Shown: positions 16,628 through 25,086 of the stretch, in pieces | How the letters are laid out: every line of letters begins with the position of its first letter | How positions within the stretch are numbered: position 1 is the first letter of the stretch | DNA from: Cellulophaga sp. F20128 | GTDB lineage: Bacteria > Bacteroidota > Bacteroidia > Flavobacteriales > Flavobacteriaceae | Direction: 5' to 3' | NCBI RefSeq assembly: GCF_023015805.1 | Contig: NZ_JALKBA010000015.1 | Coordinates: 1-64,000 of the forward strand | DNA: 64,000 nt | Notes under the pieces: model-generated | Database searches by the model: none | Seen by the model: the letters and a program-made list of their open reading frames with translations, nothing else | What the model was told of the DNA's origin: nothing | Made by a program: the position numbers and the translations under genes

Positions 16628-17242
16628 ATGTCGTTTAAAAAAATGCACCCTCAGTTAAAAGAGGCTTTAGAACGCTTAGAAATAACAGAACAGTTGCCCT
16701 ATCAAAAGCAAATACTACCTAAAATTAAAGGTGGTGCTAATCTTTTTTGTATTGCTCCCAAAGACTCGGGTAAAACCACTGCATTGGTTATGGCAACCTT
16801 GCAGAAGTTAAAATGTGAAGCTTTTGAAGATGCACCACGAGCCTTGATTTTTGTAAAAGACAAACAGGCAGCCTTGGCACTACAAGAAGAATTTAAGCGC
16901 TTTATTTTTAGAATGGACATACGGGTGTATTGTGCTTATGAAGAGCAAGGAATTGACGACCAGCGCGATGATATTTATGACGGTGTTGATATAGTGATTG
17001 CCACTCCAAAAAGGCTGAATAAGATCTTTTACTCCAACGGAATAAACTTAGGGCAGTTAAAATTATTCATCGTTGAAGATGCGGAGTTTTTAATTAAACC
17101 CAATTTATTTTCAGATGTTATTAGAACCCCTGAAAGCATTGAAAAATGTCAGTATTTAGTATTTTCTACTAAATTTGATGAACGGATGGAACGTTTGCAA
17201 GAGTCTTTTATGTTTAATGCGCAAACGGTGAAAAGTAATTAA
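16628..17242 (+). CDS. Degenerate single-domain DEAD-box helicase-like protein
   Basis: A 204-aa protein corresponding only to the first RecA-like domain of a DEAD-box helicase. The Q-motif/GG region ('LPYQKQILPKIKGGANLFCIAPKDSGKTTA') keeps a Walker A. 'VIATPKRLNKIF' matches motif Ib. The Walker B reads 'FIVEDAEFL' where DEAD is expected, and motif III (SAT) is replaced by 'VFSTKF'. The second domain is missing, so unwinding by itself is unlikely. ATP or RNA binding, or a regulatory role, is possible. The frame is open and clean, so this is a maintained gene, not an obvious pseudogene. Hairpin elements flank it on both sides. Confidence 0.75.
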   Translation: MSFKKMHPQLKEALERLEITEQLPYQKQILPKIKGGANLFCIAPKDSGKTTALVMATLQKLKCEAFEDAPRALIFVKDKQAALALQEEFKRFIFRMDIRVYCAYEEQGIDDQRDDIYDGVDIVIATPKRLNKIFYSNGINLGQLKLFIVEDAEFLIKPNLFSDVIRTPESIEKCQYLVFSTKFDERMERLQESFMFNAQTVKSN

Positions 17243-17261
17243 GATATTTGCTAATCAATTA

Positions 17262-17295
17262 AAAAGAGCCTTGTCAATTAAGACAAGGCTCTTTT
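17262..17295 (+). terminator. Perfect 14-bp hairpin, copy 2 of duplicated element
   Basis: AAAAGAGCCTTGTC (17262-17275), 6-base loop, GACAAGGCTCTTTT (17282-17295). It would efficiently end the helicase transcript 20 bases after its stop codon. Its relation to copy 1 is clear from the shared flanking 37 bases. Confidence 0.8.
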
Positions 17296-17328
17296 ACGAG
17301 AACACTATATGAAAATGAAAATTTTTAT
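17292..17328 (+). repeat. 37-base direct repeat (partner 16443-16479)
   Basis: The 37 bases are identical in both positions, 849 bases apart, running from the T-run of each hairpin through ACGAGAACACTATATG into the 13-codon ORF. Perfect identity over non-coding sequence implies recent duplication, gene conversion or functional constraint. Confidence 0.85.
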
Positions 17329-17350
17329 GTCGTTTTATTTATACTGCTAA
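17309..17350 (+). other. 13-codon ORF, copy 2
   Basis: Encodes MKMKIFMSFYLYC then TAA. No plus-strand gene follows it, so a leader-peptide role for a downstream gene is not possible here. It may be a by-product of duplication or part of a small structured RNA. Confidence 0.3.
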
Positions 17351-17596
17351 TATATAGTGCTTTGTAACTTCTGGGAAATTAATGTTGTAAACCAATGGTT
17401 TTATGTGGTTAGACTAGAAAACAATGATGTTATCCTTAAATATTTTACCAGGGTTCCTCTGGAAAAACAAGGATGCCTGGAGTTTTTACAAAAGCTAAAG
17501 CCGTTTTTATAGATACTACAGCAGTGCTCTGTTTCATAGCTGTGGTAACCGACTTATTACAACGAGGACGTTATTAGAAAAGCTTTGAAAATAAGG

Positions 17597-18934
17597 TCAT
17601 TGTTCAATCGCAGCTATGATTCCAGCTAAAAATAAATTGGTATCAAAATAAGGGGCCTCTGCAAGTCCTGTTCTCACAACAACCAAGTCTTTGGAAGGAA
17701 TAATAAAAACCCGTTGTCCTAGAAAGCCATTGGCAGAATACATATCTCTTGGTACATCTGGAAATTTTCCGGCTGCATTCAACCAAAAATGTGCCCCATA
17801 GGTTCCGTTAGAATGTAGGGTTGGCTTGGTAATATAATCTACCCAGTCCGATTCAAAGATCTGCGTGCCATTCCAGTTTCCCTTGTGTAAGTATAGTAAC
17901 CCAAATTTTGCCCAATCCCGTGTAGTGGCCCAAGCGTAAGAAGAACCTACATAGTTCCCTTCCATATCGGCCTCTAAGACCATAGAATGCATCCCTATTT
18001 TGTCTATTAAATCGGTATACGGAAAATCTAAGTATTCCTGGAGGGTGTTAAATTTAGTCTTTAGAATACCAGACAATAGATTGGAGGTACCTGAGGAATA
18101 GTTCCAAATTTCAGTAGGTTTTGCCAAGGCTTGCTTTTCTTGTTGCGCTAGTGTCATATCTGCATCTAAAAATAGCATTTGAGTAACATCTGAAATTTTG
18201 GTGTAATCCTCTTCCCAGGCCAGGCTACTCTGCATACGCAACAAATGGTTTAATGTAATGTTTTTGCGATCATCCTGTTGCCAAGCTGGTATAGGTGCAG
18301 CATCTTCTATATTTAATTTTCCTTCAAACTGAAGAATTCCGTAAAGTGTTGCTATAATACTTTTCGTCATAGACCAACCTAAAACCTTAGTGTTTTTGGT
18401 TATATCTCCCGCATATTTTTCTGCGATAATTTTATTTTTATAAACAACTATTACACTTTTGGTTTTTTGTGTTTCCGGACTTGAAAAAGCAAAATCAACT
18501 CCCTTGTCTAAGCTTGTATACCTAATATTAGCAAAAATGGTGTCTTCTTGTTCTTTTTCACCGTAAGGAAAAGCTAAATCCGTTGGTATCTGGTTCCGCT
18601 TCGGTTTTAAAGTGAATCTTGAAATGTCTGTGTCATTCGGGACTAAAACAGCTCCTAACCCCTCCCTATATATTGCCTTGCGCTCTAGCAAACCATAAAC
18701 GCTTGCAGTAGCACTTTTTGATGCAGTATCTACCTTGGAATCCGCGTTTTTGATCAGGGGTATGTTGTTATCTACCTCATTTATACTTGATTCTAACCGA
18801 TTGGCTAAAAAAACACTGGACGCCATATTTTTAGCAGCATAGCCAGAAATCATATTTAATCTCGGGTAGTTGTAAACGGCAACTGCAATGACGGTTAAAA
18901 CTAAAACCAGTAGTACTATTTTTACTTTTTTCAT
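17597..18934 (-). CDS. Serine hydrolase, beta-lactamase/class C fold
   Basis: A 445-aa enzyme of the serine beta-lactamase-like family (Pfam Beta-lactamase; EstB/AmpC/PBP4* type). An N-terminal hydrophobic segment ('VKIVLLVLVLTVIAVAVY') anchors or exports it. The catalytic SxxK is 'SMTKSI' and the second motif Tyr is in 'NYSSGTSNL'. The C-terminus has 'GAHFWLN' and 'GFLGQRVFIIPSKDLVVVR'. It is likely an esterase or D-amino-acid peptidase in the periplasm; true beta-lactamase activity is not implied. I start at the ATG at 18934: the longer frame begins with GTG, and a -7 box lies 26 bases upstream. Confidence 0.88.
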   Translation of the reverse strand: MKKVKIVLLVLVLTVIAVAVYNYPRLNMISGYAAKNMASSVFLANRLESSINEVDNNIPLIKNADSKVDTASKSATASVYGLLERKAIYREGLGAVLVPNDTDISRFTLKPKRNQIPTDLAFPYGEKEQEDTIFANIRYTSLDKGVDFAFSSPETQKTKSVIVVYKNKIIAEKYAGDITKNTKVLGWSMTKSIIATLYGILQFEGKLNIEDAAPIPAWQQDDRKNITLNHLLRMQSSLAWEEDYTKISDVTQMLFLDADMTLAQQEKQALAKPTEIWNYSSGTSNLLSGILKTKFNTLQEYLDFPYTDLIDKIGMHSMVLEADMEGNYVGSSYAWATTRDWAKFGLLYLHKGNWNGTQIFESDWVDYITKPTLHSNGTYGAHFWLNAAGKFPDVPRDMYSANGFLGQRVFIIPSKDLVVVRTGLAEAPYFDTNLFLAGIIAAIEQ

Positions 18935-18959
18935 AATAACGAATGAAGGATTCACTTTC

Positions 18960-18967
18960 CAAAAATA
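18960..18967 (-). promoter_or_regulatory. Putative -7 box of the serine hydrolase gene
   Basis: Reads TATTTTTG on the minus strand, matching TAnnTTTG. It predicts a short leader of about 20 bases and excludes the upstream GTG as start. Confidence 0.5.
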
Positions 18968-19021
18968 CTCGTTTTTTCTTAAGGACTATTGCTATCTTGC
19001 AGTTATCTAAATATACACAAT

Positions 19022-20497
19022 ATGAAACCTCTTACAATAACAATTTTAGTGATTCTTACCTTAGTTTCTGGTGCTTACTCGCAAAATAAAGATATTACTA
19101 CTTCGCTTTATGGAACCTACAATGACTATAGGGAAAGTTCTTTAGATAAACGAAGAATTAAACATGCGCAATTAAGTCCCTTACTAAAAGCCTTTTCCGC
19201 TAATAACAAGTTTAAGGTTAAAAAAGTGGGACAGTCTATTGAAGGTCGAAGTATTTCACTAGTAAGTATAGGAACTGGCCCTGTAAATGTATTTTTATGG
19301 TCGCAAATGCATGGTGATGAACCCACAGCAACCCAAGCAATTTTTGATATTCTAAACTTTTTTAATCATCATTCTTTTCAAAAAGAAAAAGAAGAAATTC
19401 TGGATAACCTTAGCCTTCATTTCTTACCCATGTTAAATCCAGATGGTGCCGAAGTTTTTGCAAGAAGAAATGCCTTAGGGATAGATATTAATAGAGATGC
19501 CTTACAACTTCAATCTCCGGAAGGCCAACTATTAAAACGCGTACGGGATAGTCTCAAGGCCGATTTTGGTTTTAATTTACACGATCAAAGTACCTATTAC
19601 AATGCAGAACGTACAGCGAAACCAGCCACCATTTCGTATTTGGCTCCAGCATATAATTATGAGAAAGAGATTAATGAGGTACGTAGTAATGCTATGAAAG
19701 TTATTGTCTATATGAATGCTATTATCCAGAAATATGCACCCGGACAAGTAGGTAGGTATAATGATGATTTTGAGCCTAGGGCTTTTGGTGATAATATCCA
19801 GAAATGGGGAACGAGTGCCATTTTAATAGAGTCTGGTGGAAATTATGATGATATTGAAAAACAAGAAATAAGAAAATTAAATTACGTTTCTATCCTCTCT
19901 GCTATTTATGCTATTGCCAACAATTCTTATCATACTATTTCTATTGATGAATACGAGAAAATACCGGAAAACGACCGAAAATTATTCGATCTAAAAATAG
20001 TGAACGTGACGTATCCATTATTGGGAAAAAAGTACCAATTAGATTTGGGAATTAATCACTCAGAAGTTGATACTGGAAGAAAAGGCAATTTTTATTACAG
20101 TAGTAAAATCATAGACCAAGGAGATCTTTCTACTTTTTATGGGTATAGGACACTTGATGCTACCGGATATACAGTAAGGGATGGAAAAGTGTACCCTAGA
20201 AGTTTAGATACATTGGAAGAATTTAATAACTTAAATCCGCTAGAGATTGTTAAAGAAGGATACCTATATGTAGCTGTAAAAAATTTACCGGCTACCTTGA
20301 AAATTACAAATTTACCCTTAAATATTGTTACCACCACGTATACACCTGCAAAATCCTTTCGGTTAAATCCGGGGAAAACCCCAAATTTCTTTTTAGAGAA
20401 AGATGGCAAACTAAAATATGCCGTGGTTAATGGCTTTCTAATCGACTTAGAAACAGGAGATGGTTTTTTTAAAAATGCCTTGGTTTTAAAACCTTGA
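19022..20497 (+). CDS. Secreted M14-family zinc carboxypeptidase
   Basis: A 491-aa metallocarboxypeptidase of family M14, exported by a signal peptide ending 'VSGAYSQ'. Zinc ligands: HxxE in 'WSQMHGDEPTATQ' and the later His in 'GFNLHDQST'. Substrate-binding Asn-Arg lies in 'GIDINRDA' and the catalytic Glu in 'AILIESGG'. The C-terminal 150 residues form an added beta-rich domain of unknown type. It probably removes C-terminal residues from peptides in the periplasm. The ATG at 19022 directly precedes the signal peptide; an upstream TTG in frame is less likely. Confidence 0.88.
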   Translation: MKPLTITILVILTLVSGAYSQNKDITTSLYGTYNDYRESSLDKRRIKHAQLSPLLKAFSANNKFKVKKVGQSIEGRSISLVSIGTGPVNVFLWSQMHGDEPTATQAIFDILNFFNHHSFQKEKEEILDNLSLHFLPMLNPDGAEVFARRNALGIDINRDALQLQSPEGQLLKRVRDSLKADFGFNLHDQSTYYNAERTAKPATISYLAPAYNYEKEINEVRSNAMKVIVYMNAIIQKYAPGQVGRYNDDFEPRAFGDNIQKWGTSAILIESGGNYDDIEKQEIRKLNYVSILSAIYAIANNSYHTISIDEYEKIPENDRKLFDLKIVNVTYPLLGKKYQLDLGINHSEVDTGRKGNFYYSSKIIDQGDLSTFYGYRTLDATGYTVRDGKVYPRSLDTLEEFNNLNPLEIVKEGYLYVAVKNLPATLKITNLPLNIVTTTYTPAKSFRLNPGKTPNFFLEKDGKLKYAVVNGFLIDLETGDGFFKNALVLKP

Positions 20498-20498
20498 G

Positions 20499-20666
20499 TT
20501 AATAGCCAAAGGTAACCGTGAGTTGTGATGCATTTTTTAAAAGAATTGCCAGCATGGTGATTGCTGTAATTACAATACTCACAAAAATACTGAGTACCAT
20601 AGTTTGATAAATAAAAGAAGCATTACCAATTGCACTATTTTCAATAATATCTTTAATTGTTTCCAT
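20499..20666 (-). CDS. Small single-span membrane protein (55 aa)
   Basis: A clean ATG-to-TAA frame of 55 codons. Residues about 23-44 ('MVLSIFVSIVITAITMLAILL') form one transmembrane helix, flanked by a short polar N-terminus and a tail ending 'TVTFGY'. It is not part of any recognised family. Its stop is one base past the stop of the convergent carboxypeptidase gene, and the strong terminator at 20776-20806 separates it from the VWA gene. The composition is typical of a real small membrane protein. Confidence 0.5.
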   Translation of the reverse strand: METIKDIIENSAIGNASFIYQTMVLSIFVSIVITAITMLAILLKNASQLTVTFGY

Positions 20667-20775
20667 GGTTTGTAGTTTTAAGCTTGTTCAATAAAGTGAT
20701 TGCGTATCAGCTCGAGGATTATCCTCTATATATTAAACAACTACCACCCTATAAACCCTACTTTATACCATAAAA

Positions 20776-20806
20776 AAAAGGGAGTTTCAGTATGAAACTC
20801 CCTTTT
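20776..20806 (-). terminator. Intrinsic terminator of the VWA lipoprotein gene
   Basis: A 14-bp stem (AAAAGGGAGTTTCA with TGAAACTCCCTTTT) with a 3-base loop, followed on the minus strand by a run of T, 21 bases after the VWA stop codon. Confidence 0.9.
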
Positions 20807-20826
20807 TACTTTATACGTGCAAAGTC

Positions 20827-21915
20827 CTATTCACAACCTCCGGTAAACCCGTTTGCGCTAAACTTTGTTTGCACCGCCCCTTGTCTGCTTTGGTTTTTAA
20901 CCTGAATAACTAAATTGTTAGTACCACTGCCATCACGTTTTGGTGTACAATATTCAAACAAATAAAAACTATTTGCTCTTTCAGATATTTTAAATGATAT
21001 ATCATTAAATGTATCCTCTAATTCTTCTTTATTACTTGCAAATACACTCGATGTTTTTCCTAAATCTTCTAACACTTGTGTGTCAATTTCACTTCCTAAA
21101 CCAATCGTAAAAAAGGAAATATTGGCATTAGCATCTTCAACTTTCTTTAAGGCAGCTGCTTTTGTATAACGTGAAGCCTGGTCGGTACCATCGGTAAAAA
21201 TAACAACCGATGAAGCTCCGATGACACTTTTAGTGGTACTCGCCTTAATTAAATCGCTAGCGAGATCAGTTGCTTTTATAACAGCACCATATAAATCTGT
21301 TGAAGGATCATTACTGATATCTGTAGTGATACCATTTATAGAACCAATCAGTTCGTCTTTAGAAGATGTAAGTGGATTAAGCTCATGCAATTTATTTTCT
21401 CCATCAAACCAAAGAATAGACATTTTAAAAGACTCTGTTTCTGTGGCCATTACATTGTTGATAAAGCTAACAGATGCAGCTTTTAATTCTTCCAAACTAC
21501 TGCTTAATACACTATTACTTAAATCCAACACCAAAAGTGTGCTATTGCTAAAAATTTGAGAATTTGGAGATATTCTCGCAAAAGATTCTGAAGTAGATAT
21601 GGTATTAAAGCAATCGTCATTCCGGCCTTGTTCATAAATCGTAAATTCTTCAGCGGTTAATCCAGATACCGGATTACCATCCTTATCGGAAACCTTAAAG
21701 AAGATAGACACTTTTCCGGGTTTTGTTGTGTATTGGTCTTGTATAGAAAGAATTAATTGGTTTTCCCCCAATCCTAGACAATCATCTACAATTTCTCCTT
21801 CTCCCAATTCGCCTTGATTGTTAAAATTAAAATCAACATCATCATCCGCATTTCCACAAGAAAACAATACTGCTGTTAGGCAAAAAAGGGTAAGAAATTT
21901 TAAGTTCAGTTTCAT
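20827..21915 (-). CDS. Von Willebrand factor A-domain lipoprotein
   Basis: A 362-aa lipoprotein (leader ending 'AVLFSCG', lipidated Cys20, then an acidic 'NADDDVDF' stretch that often directs surface export in Bacteroidota). A VWA domain occupies about residues 120-320: the metal-binding DxSxS is 'VLDLSNSVLS', and 'VIFTDGTDQ' supplies the later Asp. It probably mediates protein or ligand binding at the cell surface or in the periplasm. The C-terminus has two Cys. It is a single gene with a perfect -7 box and a strong terminator. Confidence 0.85.
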   Translation of the reverse strand: MKLNLKFLTLFCLTAVLFSCGNADDDVDFNFNNQGELGEGEIVDDCLGLGENQLILSIQDQYTTKPGKVSIFFKVSDKDGNPVSGLTAEEFTIYEQGRNDDCFNTISTSESFARISPNSQIFSNSTLLVLDLSNSVLSSSLEELKAASVSFINNVMATETESFKMSILWFDGENKLHELNPLTSSKDELIGSINGITTDISNDPSTDLYGAVIKATDLASDLIKASTTKSVIGASSVVIFTDGTDQASRYTKAAALKKVEDANANISFFTIGLGSEIDTQVLEDLGKTSSVFASNKEELEDTFNDISFKISERANSFYLFEYCTPKRDGSGTNNLVIQVKNQSRQGAVQTKFSANGFTGGCE

Positions 21916-21957
21916 ATACTATATTTTATGTTCTTTAGTTAAACGTACTAATGACTA

Positions 21958-21965
21958 CAAAATTA
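21958..21965 (-). promoter_or_regulatory. Putative -7 box of the VWA gene
   Basis: Reads TAATTTTG on the minus strand, 43 bases upstream of the ATG at 21915. Confidence 0.4.
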
Positions 21966-22164
21966 TAGGAGTTACCACGTTTTGTTTGTTAAAAAGTGTT
22001 AAGATTTAAATCTAAGATTAAAGGCAGGTACTATTTGTGTATTAGAATGTTAGAAATACCTTTCTAAGTTATTGTTAAATTGAAACAATACTTCTATTTT
22101 TTTTGGTAAATTGGGGAAGCAAAAAACCAACGATTCTTTAGATCGTTTTAAAAAACTACAAATT

Positions 22165-22626
22165 ATGCCAACATACTCCCTTAATTTAAATGGTAAAACA
22201 CAAACAGTTGATGTTAGTGAAGATACTCCTTTGTTGTGGGTATTAAGAGATCAGTTAGACTTAGTTGGTACCAAGTTTGGTTGTGGTATTGGACAATGTG
22301 GAGCTTGTACCGTTCATATAGACGGTAATGCTGCGCGGAGTTGTTCTATGCCAATAAGCCAATTGGCTGGTAAAGCCATTACTACAATAGAAGGTTTGTC
22401 TCATGATGGCTCACATCCGGTACAACAGGCATGGAAAGAGGTTGATGTACCACAATGTGGTTACTGCCAAGCTGGACAAATAATGACAGCTTCTGCATTT
22501 TTGGCAAAAAACGCTAGTCCGTCTTCTGAAGAAATCAAGAATGCAATGCACGGTAATATATGTCGGTGCTCAGCTTACAATAGAATACACAAGGCAGTAG
22601 AAGTTGCTGCAGATAAATTAGTTTAA
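22165..22626 (+). CDS. 2Fe-2S subunit of a molybdenum hydroxylase (IorA/CoxS type)
   Basis: A 153-aa electron-transfer subunit with two [2Fe-2S] sites: the plant-ferredoxin type '[15 protein letters not shown]' and the all-helical '[12 protein letters not shown]' ... '[12 protein letters not shown]'. It passes electrons from the molybdenum centre of the next gene's product. The length is normal. I start at ATG 22165 ([10 protein letters not shown]), since the 18 extra upstream codons begin with TTG and do not match the family. It is the first gene of a ten-gene molybdoenzyme operon; a large subunit with a Tat signal follows after 23 bases, so this partner is presumably co-exported with it. 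Confidence 0.93.
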   Translation: MPTYSLNLNGKTQTVDVSEDTPLLWVLRDQLDLVGTKFGCGIGQCGACTVHIDGNAARSCSMPISQLAGKAITTIEGLSHDGSHPVQQAWKEVDVPQCGYCQAGQIMTASAFLAKNASPSSEEIKNAMHGNICRCSAYNRIHKAVEVAADKLV

Positions 22627-22649
22627 TAATATATTTAAAAGCAACAACC

Positions 22650-24815
22650 ATGTCAACATCAAAAATAGCATTTAGTAGAAGAGGCTTTATACGGACATCT
22701 ACCTTGGCCAGTGGTGGAATTTTAATTGGATTTAACCTTTTTAATTCCTGCAAACCCAATGCAAAACCTCCGGTAGATTTAGCCCAATTAGATTACAAAG
22801 ATTTTAATGCATTTATAAAAATTGCAGAAAATGGAGCAGTTACTATTTTTTCGCCAAACCCAGAAATTGGACAAGGTGTAAAAACCGCGATGCCCATGCT
22901 TATTGCAGAGGAGTTAGATGTTGCTTGGAATAATGTATATGTGGTTCAAGGAGATTTGGATACCGTAAATTATCAGCGCCAGGTAGCTGGGGGTAGTCAG
23001 TCTATTCGTTTTGGATGGGAACCTTTACGACAAACGGGTGCTACAGCCAGACAAATGTTAGTGAATGCAGCAGCTGCACGATGGGGGGTAGATGCCTCCG
23101 AATGTACAACACATGAAGGTGTAATTACCAATGCCAAAGGGGAGACTTTAGGGTATGGCGAAGTAGTAGCAGACGCTGCGGTTTTGGAAGTACCAGAAAA
23201 TGTAAGCTTAAAAGATTCTAAAGATTTTAAAATCATTGGTACAGACGCTACCAATGTAGATATGGATAAAATAATTACAGGGAAGCCATTGTTTGGCCTG
23301 GATTACAAGACAGAAGGGATGGTTTATGCCTCTGTTTTGCGGCCGCCTGCCTTTGGTCAGACCTTAGAGTCTTATGATGATACGGCCGCTAGAGCTTCGG
23401 AAAACGTTATTGATATTATAAAATTTGATAATAAAATAGCAGTTTTAGCCAAGGATACTTGGTCTGCAATGAAAGCTAAAAAGGCCCTAGTTGCCCAATG
23501 GAAAGCTGATGAAGAACTAGAAAGTACAGAAGATCACGATAAGATCCTATTAGCTCTATTAGAGGGGAATGATGTTGATGTTTTACGGGCAGATGGTGAT
23601 GTAAAAAAAGCCTTTGCACAAGCCGATAAAATTTTGGAGCGTACTTATGAAGCTCCTTTTTTACCACACAATTGCATGGAACCTATGAATTTCTTTGCGC
23701 ATGTAACTCCCGAGAAAATATTTTTGGTGGGACCTATACAAACGCCTCAAGGAACTGCAGCCGGGATTGCCGCTAGTTTGGGAAGAAAACCTGAAGAGGT
23801 GCATTTAAAAATGACACGTATGGGAGGCGGATTTGGGAGACGATTGTATGGGGATTTTGCAGTGGAAGCGGCAACTATATCCAATATATCTAAAAAACCG
23901 GTAAAAGTGGTCTTCTCTAGGGAGGATGATATGACAGATGGTATTTATAGACCCGCATCTAAATATAAGATTAGAGCTTCCATAAAAGACGGACAGATAA
24001 CAGGGTATCACCTAACAGAAGCTGCCATAAATGGGAATATGTACGGACTAATACCAAACTTTTTCCCGGCCGGAGCTATAGAAAATTATCAAGTAGATGC
24101 TGCCAATTACCAAAGTAAAATTACCACAGGTGCCTGGCGTGCCCCTTATACTAACTTTTTAGCCTTTGCAGAACAAAGTTTCTTTGATGAATTGGCCGAT
24201 GAGTTACAAATAGATCGGGTGCAAATGCGATTAGATTTGTTGCAGAAAGTAAAGGGCACAACAGACGACAGAATTCAATATTCTCCAGAACGTCTGGAGG
24301 GTGTTATAAAAATGGCGGTTGAAAAATCGGGTTGGGGCAATAAGCCAGATCATATCTACCAAGGATTCTCAGCCTATTACTGTCACAATTCGCATGTGGC
24401 TGAAGTTGCAGATGTGGTGATGGAAAATGGAGAGCCCGTTGTTAAAAAGGTAACTTGTGTGATAGATTGTGGTATTGTTGTAAACCCATTAGGAGCCAGG
24501 AACCAGGCAGAGGGTGGAGTTGTAGATGGTATTGGTCATGCAATGTATGGTGATTTTACCTTTAAAAATGGTGTGCCATCATCCAAAAATTTTGATACCT
24601 ATCGATTAATTCGCATGAAGGAAGCACCTCTGGTAGAAACGCATTTTATACAAAATAACTTAGCACCAACGGGCTTGGGAGAGCCAACTTTACCACCGGC
24701 TGGTGCAGCCGTGGCAAATGCCCTTAAAGCCGCTACAGGGAATCGGTTTTTAAAACAACCTTTTACCAAACAATACGAATTGATGAACAACACAAAAAAG
24801 GAAATTTTAGGATAA
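22650..24815 (+). CDS. Molybdopterin-binding large subunit (IorB-like aldehyde/N-heterocycle oxidoreductase)
   Basis: Catalytic subunit of a xanthine-dehydrogenase-family enzyme, 721 aa, closest to the single-chain IorB/membrane aldehyde dehydrogenase type. A twin-arginine signal ('SRRGFIRTSTLASGG') marks it for folded export to the periplasm. Mo-pterin contacts include 'GQGVKTAMPM', 'GGGFGRRLYGDFAVEA', 'GAWRAPYTN' and the catalytic Glu in 'GLGEPTLPPAGAAVANAL'. The true substrate (aldehyde, purine or other N-heterocycle) cannot be read from sequence. No cytochrome subunit is encoded alongside, so the electron acceptor is elsewhere. Confidence 0.92.
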   Translation: MSTSKIAFSRRGFIRTSTLASGGILIGFNLFNSCKPNAKPPVDLAQLDYKDFNAFIKIAENGAVTIFSPNPEIGQGVKTAMPMLIAEELDVAWNNVYVVQGDLDTVNYQRQVAGGSQSIRFGWEPLRQTGATARQMLVNAAAARWGVDASECTTHEGVITNAKGETLGYGEVVADAAVLEVPENVSLKDSKDFKIIGTDATNVDMDKIITGKPLFGLDYKTEGMVYASVLRPPAFGQTLESYDDTAARASENVIDIIKFDNKIAVLAKDTWSAMKAKKALVAQWKADEELESTEDHDKILLALLEGNDVDVLRADGDVKKAFAQADKILERTYEAPFLPHNCMEPMNFFAHVTPEKIFLVGPIQTPQGTAAGIAASLGRKPEEVHLKMTRMGGGFGRRLYGDFAVEAATISNISKKPVKVVFSREDDMTDGIYRPASKYKIRASIKDGQITGYHLTEAAINGNMYGLIPNFFPAGAIENYQVDAANYQSKITTGAWRAPYTNFLAFAEQSFFDELADELQIDRVQMRLDLLQKVKGTTDDRIQYSPERLEGVIKMAVEKSGWGNKPDHIYQGFSAYYCHNSHVAEVADVVMENGEPVVKKVTCVIDCGIVVNPLGARNQAEGGVVDGIGHAMYGDFTFKNGVPSSKNFDTYRLIRMKEAPLVETHFIQNNLAPTGLGEPTLPPAGAAVANALKAATGNRFLKQPFTKQYELMNNTKKEILG

Positions 24816-24816
24816 T

Positions 24817-25062
24817 ATGACCGTTTTATTATTTGGTGTTACCAAAGATATTATTGGGAAAAACACTTTAATGCTTTCTGATATTGTTAAAGATAAACTT
24901 AAGACAGTTCAGGATTTAAAAATGTATTTAACACAAGAGTATCCAAACTTAGAAAATCTATCATCGTTGGCAATTGCGGTAAATAATGAATATGCAGATG
25001 ATAGCCTTCTGTTGAAACAGACCGATGAAATTGCTTTAATACCACCAGTTAGCGGAGGATAA
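24817..25062 (+). CDS. moaD: Molybdopterin synthase sulfur-carrier subunit
   Basis: An 81-aa ubiquitin-fold protein ending in the required 'SGG', whose C-terminal Gly is adenylated and thiocarboxylated by the MoeB-like enzyme encoded downstream. It begins one base after the large-subunit stop, so translation is probably coupled. The partner MoaE, the other half of molybdopterin synthase, is not in this operon. Confidence 0.92.
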   Translation: MTVLLFGVTKDIIGKNTLMLSDIVKDKLKTVQDLKMYLTQEYPNLENLSSLAIAVNNEYADDSLLLKQTDEIALIPPVSGG

Positions 25063-25086
25063 TTTATAGATAAAGGAAAAGGAAAT

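Larger units (their letters stand above)
17243..17596. other. Intergenic stretch carrying duplicated element copy 2
   Basis: This 354-base gap lies between the short helicase and the convergent serine hydrolase. Its first 100 bases are copy 2 of the hairpin plus 13-codon element. The similarity to the region after 16480 continues patchily to about 17400 (for example AATGTTGT followed by TTATGTGGT/TTATTGTGGT). The remainder (17400-17596) contains nothing I can identify. Confidence 0.5.

Noticed and set aside
17400-17596. Small gene in the gap before the serine hydrolase
   Set aside because: All frames are broken by stops within about 30 codons, and no start with a -7 box was seen.
22111-22164. 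TTG start extending the 2Fe-2S subunit by 18 codons
   Set aside because: The extension has no family counterpart, and ATG 22165 gives the normal length.
22535-24793. Several antisense ORFs within the molybdoenzyme subunit genes
   Set aside because: They mirror codon bias of the sense genes and have no domain or start signal of their own.
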